A stretch of DNA of 64,000 nucleotides from Flammeovirgaceae bacterium 311 (GTDB taxonomy: Bacteria; Bacteroidota; Bacteroidia; Cytophagales; Cyclobacteriaceae), in assembly GCA_000597885.1 (NCBI GenBank), contig CP004371.1, forward strand, positions 5,410,001 through 5,474,000. The letters run 5' to 3'. The position numbers and the translations under genes were made by a program. Below, piece by piece: positions 1 to 9,457 of the stretch (position 1 is its first letter; the number at the start of each line of letters is the position of its first letter). The notes below the pieces were generated by a model, which saw only the letters and a program-made list of their open reading frames with translations, made no database searches and was not told the DNA's origin.

Positions 1-2070
<2,070 letters not shown>

Positions 2071-2132
2071 TCTTATGCAGTGGATCCTTCCAGAGCGTAA
2101 GCGCTGAAAATACCCCACCTGTTTCCTCTCAC

Positions 2133-2224
2133 TTTTACATGTCATTTATGACATTGTTTTACATGTCATGTTTTTAGCATGACGTGCTTTTACATGCCAT
2201 TGATGACATTATTTTACATGTCAA
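2133..2224 (+). repeat. Tandem hairpin repeats in 23S-5S spacer
   Basis: Four copies of TTTTACATGYCA start at 2133, 2157, 2188 and 2212. The first three are each followed by a near-complementary partner (ATGTCAT/ATGACAT with a 2-base loop in copy 1; CATGTCATG/CATGACGTG in copy 2; ATGCCAT/ATGACAT in copy 3), so the transcript could form three small consecutive stem-loops. The spacer is co-transcribed with the rRNAs, which makes a role in processing possible; the sequence does not prove one. Confidence 0.8.
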
Positions 2225-2299
2225 AAGATTATGTAGTAGATCTAAAGCAAAAGCTAAAGATGCTATTGCAGGCTGATAAAAGATCAGCTAAGTTAATAA

Positions 2300-2408
<109 letters not shown>

Positions 2409-2420
2409 CCATTTATACAC

Positions 2421-2452
2421 AAGCCTCACAGTTTACTGTGAGGCTTTTTTTT
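2421..2452 (+). terminator. Intrinsic terminator of the rRNA operon
   Basis: An 11-bp perfect stem (AAGCCTCACAG / CTGTGAGGCTT) with a TTTA loop is followed by a run of T to 2452. It sits 12 bases after the 5S gene. Confidence 0.93.
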
Positions 2453-2743
2453 GCCTATAAGAATGGGTTTAACATAATTTACAGCTCTCAAATCCCATAT
2501 CAGTTCGCTTCTAGTATTAGTATGAATTATACTTAAGAGGGGCTGAAACAGTCAGAGATTTAGTGGTTTTCCTTTGCATGAAATCTTAGATGTAATAGCC
2601 CAAAGGCGGTCAATACATACCTTTTGTGTGTTACAATAAAGGCTTTTTGGTATTGATTGATTTTACTGAGGCACGTGTACTTCTGCATGTAAGCATTTAT
2701 CCAGCCTGTTGCGCCTTCATTTTTAATTCCTCTTTGTTTTTTG
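2453..2743. other. Intergenic region, no gene seen
   Basis: About 290 bases between the rRNA terminator and the palindrome upstream of the stressosome operon. No reading frame, RNA gene or convincing promoter was recognised here. Confidence 0.6.
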
Positions 2744-2764
2744 GGATAAATGAATCATTTATCC
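2744..2764. promoter_or_regulatory. Perfect 10-bp palindrome upstream of rsbR operon
   Basis: GGATAAATGA and TCATTTATCC are exact inverted repeats separated by a single A. The site lies about 155 bases before the rsbR start, and a TATACTTG sequence (one mismatch to the Bacteroidota -7 box TAnnTTTG) lies a few bases downstream. This geometry suits a dimeric repressor or activator site, but the binding protein is unknown. Confidence 0.5.
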
Positions 2765-2920
2765 TATTAATGTTTTATACTTGTGATGCGTAATTTTTAG
2801 TGACTTCTTTCGCTTTTTGGCAGACATGGCCCGGGATTTTTTCGCCGCCTATTCCCTTTCAAAATTTGATGGTATAGAAGTGGTTAAAAGGAAATAATTT
2901 ATAATTCATCTTTTACATAA

Positions 2921-3778
2921 ATGGCTAACAAAACTTCTGAAGTCCTAGGCAAGCGAAAAAAGGATGTCCTTGAAGCCTGGATCAATAATCAAATCCAGGA
3001 TCCTACATTGCGTGAAGATCTGATGTCGAATGAAGAGCTGCACGCTCAGTCAGATGAGCTGCTGAATTCATTTATCCAGGCAGTAAAAACAAATAATTAC
3101 ACAGACATCAACACCCGGGAGTATTCTCCTATCGTTGAAATACTGAATTCGTTGTCGATTACACGCGCTTATGCCGGATTTACGCCGCGCGAAACAGCAG
3201 TCTATGTTCTAAGCCTGAAAAAGGCAATTATACAGATCATGCAGGATGAGCTCAGGGATGAGCAGAGCCAGCTGGTAGAAGAAATCATAAAGATATCTGA
3301 GGTACTGGATAGCTTAAGCCTGGTAACGCTGGAGACTTTTATCAAGGGAAGAGAAGAAGTGATCCTTCGCCAGACCAGCGAAATCAACGAAATATCTACG
3401 CCTGTTATCCGTGTATGGGAAGGTATTCTGGCCCTGCCAATTATTGGTACGCTGGATAGTGAACGAACACAGATCATCATGGAGAACCTGCTGCAGGAAA
3501 TCGTAAATACCGGCAGTAGTATAGCCATACTGGATATTTCCGGTGTGCCTACAGTAGATACCCTTGTAGCCCAGCACCTGATCAAAACAGTGAACGCTAC
3601 GCGTCTGATGGGTGCAGAGTGTATCATCAGCGGTATCAGACCAGAGATTGCACAAACCATTGTACACCTGGGCATCGATCTTACCGGCGTACAGACGAAG
3701 GCTTCCATGTCTTCTGCCTTACGCACTGCCTTTACCAAGCAGCAGCTGGTAGTTACCAAAGCCAAAGTAAAACAATAA
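2921..3778 (+). CDS. rsbR: Stressosome sensor scaffold, RsbR-type (sensor domain + STAS)
   Basis: A 285-residue protein with two parts. Residues 1-150 are an all-helical domain of the RsbR/RsbRD sensor type; residues about 160-275 are a STAS domain. Thr211/Thr214 (GVPTVDT) and Thr246 (PEIAQT) lie where RsbT-phosphorylated threonines occur in Bacillus subtilis RsbR. RsbR and RsbS form the stressosome core that sequesters the RsbT kinase until a stress signal arrives. It is the first gene of a five-gene cluster (rsbR-rsbS-rsbT-fusion-kinase) with gaps of 12 bases or overlaps. The signal sensed cannot be inferred. Confidence 0.93.
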   Translation: MANKTSEVLGKRKKDVLEAWINNQIQDPTLREDLMSNEELHAQSDELLNSFIQAVKTNNYTDINTREYSPIVEILNSLSITRAYAGFTPRETAVYVLSLKKAIIQIMQDELRDEQSQLVEEIIKISEVLDSLSLVTLETFIKGREEVILRQTSEINEISTPVIRVWEGILALPIIGTLDSERTQIIMENLLQEIVNTGSSIAILDISGVPTVDTLVAQHLIKTVNATRLMGAECIISGIRPEIAQTIVHLGIDLTGVQTKASMSSALRTAFTKQQLVVTKAKVKQ

Positions 3779-3790
3779 CGGAGGCTGCTT

Positions 3791-4201
3791 ATGGATAGAA
3801 TACCTATACTAAAGATGGGACATTTTCTGCTGGTGACTATCCAGGTGGATATGTACGACCGCTTGGCCCTCAACCTGGAAAATGATCTTATCAATGCCGT
3901 GCAGATGCATGAATCAAAGGGAGTGCTGATTGATATATCAGCCGTTTCCATTGTTGATTCGTTCATGGGGCGTATCATTGGCAATATAGCCACCATGTCT
4001 AAGATAATGGATGCCCAAACGGTGGTAGTGGGCATGCAGCCAGCAGTAGCTATTACGCTGGTAGAGCTGGGGCTGCCCCTGGCCGGTGTATATACAGCCC
4101 TGAATGTTGAAAAAGGGATGGCGCTGCTACAGCAAAAAATCACCGATGAAGCCGAATTTGACTTAGAGGAGGCTGACGATGATGATGATCAGCCTGAATA
4201 A
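3791..4201 (+). CDS. rsbS: Stressosome core protein RsbS (STAS domain)
   Basis: A 136-residue stand-alone STAS protein. Ser57 in the IVDSFMGR motif matches the serine of RsbS that RsbT phosphorylates to trigger release from the stressosome. An AACGGAGGC ribosome-binding site lies just before the ATG. Unlike classical RsbS it ends in a strongly acidic tail (about residues 120-136, mostly Asp and Glu). The 3' end overlaps the rsbT start by 23 bases, indicating translational coupling. Confidence 0.93.
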   Translation: MDRIPILKMGHFLLVTIQVDMYDRLALNLENDLINAVQMHESKGVLIDISAVSIVDSFMGRIIGNIATMSKIMDAQTVVVGMQPAVAITLVELGLPLAGVYTALNVEKGMALLQQKITDEAEFDLEEADDDDDQPE

Positions 4202-4598
4202 AGAGAATTTAAAGATAGTTACTGAACAGGATGTAGTTTTATTCCGCCAGCGGCTGAAAGAATATGCCACCAAAATTGGCATGAGTTTGCTCAATCAGAC
4301 CAAGCTCATCACGGCTTCCAGCGAGTTGGTGCGTAATATCCTGGTATATGCAAAACAAGGCGAAGTTACAATAGAAGTGGTAACCGACCGGATCCAGACA
4401 GGTATCCGCGTTATTTTCAGAGACGAAGGCCCCGGCATTGCAGATGTACAAAAAGCAATGCAGGACGGTTATTCAACGAGTAAGAATAAAAGTCTTGGCC
4501 TGGGCCTGCCAGGAGCAAAGCGGCTGGTCAACTATTTCGATATTCAATCTAAACCCGGCCATGGAACAACCGTTACAATCATTCGCTGGAAACGGTAG
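4179..4598 (+). CDS. rsbT: Serine/threonine switch kinase RsbT
   Basis: A 139-residue GHKL-fold kinase. The N-box (Glu49, Asn53), the DEGPGI motif around Asp82 and the GLGLPG lid motif around 107-112 are present. RsbT phosphorylates RsbR/RsbS and, when freed, activates a partner; in Bacillus that partner is the RsbU phosphatase. Three consecutive ATG codons (4179, 4182, 4185) could serve as start; the first lies 6 bases after GAGGAGG at 4166-4172, inside the end of rsbS. It overlaps the next gene by 38 bases. Confidence 0.93.
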   Translation: MMMISLNKENLKIVTEQDVVLFRQRLKEYATKIGMSLLNQTKLITASSELVRNILVYAKQGEVTIEVVTDRIQTGIRVIFRDEGPGIADVQKAMQDGYSTSKNKSLGLGLPGAKRLVNYFDIQSKPGHGTTVTIIRWKR

Positions 4599-5649
4599 TG
4601 CTCTTGCCCATACCCGCTACCGTATTGAGGACAGGAGCTATCTGAGCCTGATCAAAAAGGAAATTGCCAAAGAAGCCGAAACATTAGGTTTTTCTTCGCA
4701 GAGCATAGGTCGCCTTGATATTATTGTGACAGAGCTGGCTTCTAACCTGCTCAAGCATGGCCAGCGTAAGCGCGAATTGCTCTGGAAGCCCATTTTACAC
4801 AACAAAGAGGCAGGTATTGAAATCATAGCCCTGGATACTGGCCCCGGTATATCTAACATGGGTCTTGCTATGCAGGATGGCTACTCCTCTTCCGGAACAG
4901 CTGGCGAAGGTCTGGGAGCCATTAAGCGACTTTCTGATACTTTTGATATATATTCACAGCCGGGAGCAGGTACTGCAGTGCTGTCACGCCTTTACGCCAG
5001 GGAAATTCCCCTCTGGTTCGATCAGACGTTTATGCTGGCTGCCGTATCTGTAGCTAAGCCCGGAGAGAAGCTCTGTGGTGATGGTTATTATCTGGATTAT
5101 AAGCCGGAAGAGCAGCTTTTCAGGCTGCTGGTGCTGGATGGGCTGGGCCATGGACCGGAGGCGCACAAGGCCTCACAGGCAGCCATAGAAGCATACGCAG
5201 CTTTGTACCAGAAAAATCAGGCACTGTTACTGGGTCAGATTCATGCCGAGATAAAAAAAACAAGAGGGGCCGTGGGGATGGCACTGCAATTCAGCTTTGA
5301 GGAAAAACTGCTCCGTTACTGTGGGGTGGGCAATATTAGTGGAAGGCTGCTGGGCCCGGAGGGTGCCAAAACGCTTATGTCGTATAACGGTATTATAGGC
5401 CACATTATTTCCTCCCGCATAAACGAACAGGAATTAAGCTGGGAAAGGGGGCGACTCCTGGTTTTACACTCAGATGGCATTAATTCCCGCTGGGATTTAT
5501 CTAAATACCAGCAAATTCAAAAACACGATCCTGCGTTGATCGCTGCCTGTCTATATAGAGATCACAGCAGGGGCACCGATGATGTAACTGTAATCGTTAG
5601 TAAATATCCGGGCATAGATGGAGGAAAAGGTACAAAAGCCGATCGTTGA
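4561..5649 (+). CDS. RsbT-like kinase domain fused to RsbX/SpoIIE-type phosphatase
   Basis: A 362-residue protein from the ATG at 4561; a longer frame exists upstream but lies wholly within rsbT. Residues about 15-150 are a second GHKL domain (TELASNLLKHG N-box, DTGPGI, GEGLGAIKRL). Residues about 155-350 are a PP2C/SpoIIE-type phosphatase with metal-binding motifs CGDG, LDGLGHG and GTDDVTV, most like RsbX. RsbX resets the stressosome by removing phosphate from RsbR and RsbS. Having a kinase-type domain in the same chain suggests one protein with opposing or docking functions. It overlaps the downstream kinase gene by 32 bases. Confidence 0.88.
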   Translation: MEQPLQSFAGNGSALAHTRYRIEDRSYLSLIKKEIAKEAETLGFSSQSIGRLDIIVTELASNLLKHGQRKRELLWKPILHNKEAGIEIIALDTGPGISNMGLAMQDGYSSSGTAGEGLGAIKRLSDTFDIYSQPGAGTAVLSRLYAREIPLWFDQTFMLAAVSVAKPGEKLCGDGYYLDYKPEEQLFRLLVLDGLGHGPEAHKASQAAIEAYAALYQKNQALLLGQIHAEIKKTRGAVGMALQFSFEEKLLRYCGVGNISGRLLGPEGAKTLMSYNGIIGHIISSRINEQELSWERGRLLVLHSDGINSRWDLSKYQQIQKHDPALIAACLYRDHSRGTDDVTVIVSKYPGIDGGKGTKADR

Positions 5650-6967
5650 GGTTTCTCTGGAAAGAGAGCTGGATCTGGTAATAGCCTACAAAATGGCCAT
5701 GCAACTGGCAGAGATTTCGGGTCTGAATTTTACGGAGCAAACAAAATTTGCTACGGCAATCTCCGAGATATGCCGCAATGCACTGGTGCATGCCGACGGG
5801 GGTATGGCCAGCTTCTACATTACACAGGATGGTCCCCATTACTTTGTAGAAGCTGTAGTCAGCGATACAGGCCCGGGTATCAAAGAGCTGAATGAGCTGC
5901 TGGACAGGATCAGCAAACAGAGCGATCGTCAGCGTACAGGCATCTTTAACTGCAGGCGTTTATCCGATAAATTCGAGATAGACAGCACCGAAGGCAGCGG
6001 CACATGTGTGCATATTGGCAGGCGTTTGCCGGCCAATCATCCGCCTATCAACCACATGATCCTCTCGGGCTGGCGTAAACACTTCAGCCAGTTAGCGCCT
6101 GCTTCGCCTTATGACGAATTGAAACGCCAGAATCACCTTCTGCTTAAAACACTGGAAGAATTAAAGATCAGTAAGCAACAGGTGCAGGATCAGCTCGATG
6201 AGATTCAGTCGCTTAACAATGAGATGGAGCAGAATAATGCTAAGCTGATGAAGCTCTCGAAAGATTATGCACTGCAGAATGAACTGCTCAAAAAAAGAAA
6301 TGAAGAGCTGGATGAATTTGCACACATCGTCTCGCACGATTTAAAAGGTCCGATCCGGAATTTAAAGGGACTCGTGCAGCTCCTGGAAATGGGACGAGCT
6401 AAAAGCCTGCAGGAAATGATTAGCCTGTTTAAGGGGCAGTTTAAAAAAATGGAAAGCCTCATAGAAAGTATTCTTACCTATAGCCGCACCGGACATGAGG
6501 AGATTGATAAAAAAGAAGTAGATCTGAACAAGCTCCTGCATGAGCTTTCGGAGGGACTTTCCAGACCAGATAATTTTATTATTGAGATAGAACCTGATTT
6601 TCCGACTATCTTAACGGAAGAGATATTTATTTTTCAGGTATACAGCAATTTGCTGCTCAATGCCATAAAATACAACGACAAGGCTGAAGGCAGGGTAAAG
6701 CTAGGGTTTGAGCCCACTGGAAATGATGATTTCTTCTATTATGTGGAAGATAATGGCATGGGTATACCTTCCGGTAAGCGGGAGAAGGCCTTTAAAATGT
6801 TTACCGTGCTGCACAAAGTTGATGGGGTAGACAGTACAGGCATTGGCTTATCTATCGTAAAAAAGATAATCCAGGAAAAAGGCGGGCAGATCTGGATCGA
6901 AGACCCAAAGTTCTGGCAGGAAGGTTGCCGTTTTTGCTTTACCTGGCCTGCTAAAATAGTTCTCTAA
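5618..6967 (+). CDS. Hybrid histidine kinase with N-terminal RsbW/RsbT-like domain
   Basis: A 449-residue cytoplasmic protein without membrane segments. Residues 1-140 are a third GHKL domain of the anti-sigma/RsbT kind (AISEICRNALVHA N-box, DTGPGI near 84-88). Residues about 165-230 are a long coiled coil. Then follow a HisKA domain with phospho-acceptor His240 (VSHDLKGP) and a HATPase domain to the C-terminus (DNGMGIP, GIGLSIVKK). No response regulator is encoded nearby. Its position as the last gene of the stressosome operon suggests it carries the output that RsbU and SigB carry in Bacillus; this is inference. Confidence 0.9.
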   Translation: MEEKVQKPIVEVSLERELDLVIAYKMAMQLAEISGLNFTEQTKFATAISEICRNALVHADGGMASFYITQDGPHYFVEAVVSDTGPGIKELNELLDRISKQSDRQRTGIFNCRRLSDKFEIDSTEGSGTCVHIGRRLPANHPPINHMILSGWRKHFSQLAPASPYDELKRQNHLLLKTLEELKISKQQVQDQLDEIQSLNNEMEQNNAKLMKLSKDYALQNELLKKRNEELDEFAHIVSHDLKGPIRNLKGLVQLLEMGRAKSLQEMISLFKGQFKKMESLIESILTYSRTGHEEIDKKEVDLNKLLHELSEGLSRPDNFIIEIEPDFPTILTEEIFIFQVYSNLLLNAIKYNDKAEGRVKLGFEPTGNDDFFYYVEDNGMGIPSGKREKAFKMFTVLHKVDGVDSTGIGLSIVKKIIQEKGGQIWIEDPKFWQEGCRFCFTWPAKIVL

Positions 6968-7126
6968 CCGCTGTAGCGTTAGCTGATATGGCGTATCACC
7001 GGTGCCAGTACATTTTGTATTTACCAGTGTCGGGTTCATCTTTGCTTTATTCAGCACTTTAAAAACCAACGATTTGGGTATGCTGCCGATAGGAGTGGAA
7101 AAGGAGTTAACATACTTAACCATAGC

Positions 7127-8440
7127 ATGAACGCAAACCAACCAAAAGCTTCTCTCTTCAGGCAGGGTAATGCCTGGCCCTTTATCCTGATCACCAGTCT
7201 TTTCTTCCTGTGGGGCCTGGCCAATAACATGACAGATACGCTTCTGTCAGCTTTCAAGCGGATCATGAGCATGTCTGATTTCCAGACCTCCTGGATCCAG
7301 GTTGCCTTCTATGGTTCGTATTTCTGTCTGGCGCTGCCGGCTGCTATTCTCATCAAAAAGTATACATATAAAACAGGGGTGCTCTTAGGTTTAGGCATGT
7401 TTGTGCTGGGCTCTCTGCTGTTTTACCCGGCCAGCATTACCATGTCTTACGGGCATTTTTTAATAGCGCTATTCATACTTGCAGGCGGCCTTTCCATTCT
7501 GGAAACTGCTGCTAACCCCTATATTGTAGCCATGGGGCCCGAAGCATCAGGCACCCGCCGCCTGAACCTGGCCCAATCATTTAATCCCATCGGATCTATC
7601 CTGGGGGTGCTGCTGAGCAAGGTATTTATTCTTTCGCAGCTAAACCTCTCTACCGCTGAGGAGCGCAGTATGATGAGCGATGAGCAACTGGCAGCCATAC
7701 AATCAGATGAGCTTACTGCCGTAATGGGACCTTATGTAGGCGTGGCCTTTTTTCTGATACTGCTTTGGCTGGTGGTAAAGTTTACAAAAATGCCAAAAGC
7801 CTCCGATGCGGGTTCTGAGCTGGACTTGCTTCCAACCTTTAAAAGGCTGCTGAAAACCCCCCATTGGGTGTGGGCAGTGGTGGCACAGTTTTTTTACGTA
7901 GGTGCTCAGATAGGCATCTGGTCTTATACCATCCGCTACGTAATGCAGGAGCTGCAGCTCCAGGAAGATAGTGCCTCTTCCTATTATATGGCGGCACTGG
8001 TTTTATTTGCTGCATGCCGGTTTATTTTCACCGGCCTGATGAAGTGGATCAGCCCAAGACAACTCCTGCTGATCACCTCACTGGCAGCGGCAGCCTGTAC
8101 TCTGATGGCAATTTATGGGGGCGGCCTGTTTGGTGTTTATGCACTCATTGCAGTATCCGGCTGCATGTCGCTGATGTTTCCCACCATCTATGGTTTGGGC
8201 ATACGCAACCTGGGCAATGATACGAAGATCGGAGGTTCCGGACTGATCATGGCCATTTTGGGTGGCGCTGTGCTTACAGCTGTGCAAGGCCATATTTCAG
8301 ACCTGGTACAGAGTATAAACCTTGCATTTTATGTATCCTTCTTCTGCTTTATCGTGGTGGCACTTTATGCGCTGATAGAAAAGAAGCTGGAAGCCAGCAG
8401 CCAGCAAGAGCACAAAGGATCAGCAGAAGCGCTTTATTAG
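7127..8440 (+). CDS. fucP: FucP-type sugar:proton symporter (MFS)
   Basis: A 437-residue inner-membrane protein with about 12 hydrophobic segments. The N-terminal FILITSLFFLWGLANNM and the ETAANPYI motif in the fourth to fifth helix region are hallmarks of the L-fucose permease family, which also includes glucose/galactose and N-acetylhexosamine carriers. A RhaM-family mutarotase gene follows, which favours a 6-deoxyhexose such as L-fucose or L-rhamnose as substrate, and a secreted GH2 enzyme is next. Substrate remains inferred. Confidence 0.85.
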   Translation: MNANQPKASLFRQGNAWPFILITSLFFLWGLANNMTDTLLSAFKRIMSMSDFQTSWIQVAFYGSYFCLALPAAILIKKYTYKTGVLLGLGMFVLGSLLFYPASITMSYGHFLIALFILAGGLSILETAANPYIVAMGPEASGTRRLNLAQSFNPIGSILGVLLSKVFILSQLNLSTAEERSMMSDEQLAAIQSDELTAVMGPYVGVAFFLILLWLVVKFTKMPKASDAGSELDLLPTFKRLLKTPHWVWAVVAQFFYVGAQIGIWSYTIRYVMQELQLQEDSASSYYMAALVLFAACRFIFTGLMKWISPRQLLLITSLAAAACTLMAIYGGGLFGVYALIAVSGCMSLMFPTIYGLGIRNLGNDTKIGGSGLIMAILGGAVLTAVQGHISDLVQSINLAFYVSFFCFIVVALYALIEKKLEASSQQEHKGSAEALY

Positions 8441-8574
8441 GCCGGAAATATCGGCTAGCTTGAGGAAGTTACGTTCTCTGTTATATAAGTAGATCAAGAG
8501 GGGGTAACACCCCTGTATTGACCTGGGAAGGCAAGGGAATGGAGGGCCTGCCGGATGAAATTTTAAGGTTGGAT

Positions 8575-8904
8575 ATGAAGAGATACTGTTTGGCGCTGGA
8601 CCTGAAGGACGATCCTCAGCTTATTGCTGAATATGAGTTCTGGCACCGGAATGTCTGGCCGGAAATCAGGAAGAGCCTTGTGGATGCCGGAATCACGGAA
8701 ATGCAAATTTATCGCCTGGGAAACCGCCTGGTCATGATCATGGAGACAGACAGTAGTTTCAGCTTTGAAAGGAAGGAAGCCATGGATAAGGCAAACCCAA
8801 AGGTGCAGGAGTGGGAAGCGCTGATGTGGAAATTCCAAAAGCCATTGCCCGGTACCCCGGTAGGTGAAAAATGGGTGCTGATGGACAAGATCTTTGAGCT
8901 GTAA
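8575..8904 (+). CDS. L-rhamnose/L-fucose mutarotase (RhaM family)
   Basis: A 109-residue protein starting MKRYCLALDLKDD, which is how members of this dimeric ferredoxin-fold family begin; earlier TTG (8518) and ATG (8539) codons in frame would add an atypical extension and are not preferred. The conserved HRNVWPEI stretch and the late tryptophans fit the family. Mutarotases interconvert the alpha and beta anomers of L-rhamnose or L-fucose, preparing sugar brought in by the upstream permease. A short AGGGG/CCCCT hairpin lies at 8499-8514 between the two genes. Confidence 0.85.
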   Translation: MKRYCLALDLKDDPQLIAEYEFWHRNVWPEIRKSLVDAGITEMQIYRLGNRLVMIMETDSSFSFERKEAMDKANPKVQEWEALMWKFQKPLPGTPVGEKWVLMDKIFEL

Positions 8905-8915
8905 GAAAAAAGAGC

Positions 8916-8940
8916 GGATGGAAGTAAAAGGCTTCCATCC
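8916..8940 (+). terminator. Hairpin after mutarotase gene (weak terminator)
   Basis: GGATGGAAG and CTTCCATCC form a perfect 9-bp stem with a short loop directly after the stop codon, but no T run follows. It may act together with the better terminator at 8987. Confidence 0.4.
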
Positions 8941-8986
8941 ATACTTCCGGAAATGTATCCGTTGCTGCAGGTAATTATTTTATTTA

Positions 8987-9018
8987 AAAGCCCTGATTCC
9001 GCCGGGCTTTATTTTTTT
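8987..9018 (+). terminator. Intrinsic terminator after sugar uptake genes
   Basis: AAAGCCC and GGGCTTT pair around a 10-base loop and are followed by ATTTTTTT. It closes the permease-mutarotase unit. Confidence 0.8.
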
Positions 9019-9457
9019 GATGTTGCCCTGGGCATCGAAGTTGAGGCTGTCAACGCACAGCTGGCGTAATCAGCTTCCGGGTGCAGGCGCTGGTCAGGCA
9101 TAGCAGTAGTGCATGCAGGAAATAGGTAGTTGTCATAGGCGGCAACAGGATTTGCTCTGGTGCTGATTATAAGAATTCTGGCCATGCAAACAGAATTGGC
9201 AGGTCATTCAGTAGCCTAATGCATTAAAATTTTTGGATAGTGCTGATGGAGCCAGCTTGTATGGAAATCAAGCCTTAAATTTAGCATCAGCCTCCGGTTT
9301 TAATCAGACTGGCTGTTATCAATATATAATGCTATGTTACAAACTTTAGCATCAATCATGCTAATGAAAGTGCTCATGCTTCATTAATATTGCCTGCGTC
9401 GGAGACAGTGGCATGCTGTTCGTTAATAAACAATTATTTGTCCTATAACATAAAAAA
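9019..9457. promoter_or_regulatory. Leader region of the GH2 gene with inverted repeat
   Basis: No gene is seen. TTAGCAT-CAATC-ATGCTAA at 9346-9364 is a perfect 7-bp inverted repeat, and its left half recurs as TTAGCATCA at 9281. The pair lies 95-175 bases before the GH2 start, so it is a candidate operator for sugar-responsive control. No clear -33/-7 promoter pair was identified. Confidence 0.4.

Noticed and set aside
4438-4560. Upstream extension of the RsbT-RsbX fusion gene
   Set aside because: The 41 codons lie within rsbT in another frame; the ATG at 4561 fits the start of the GHKL domain.
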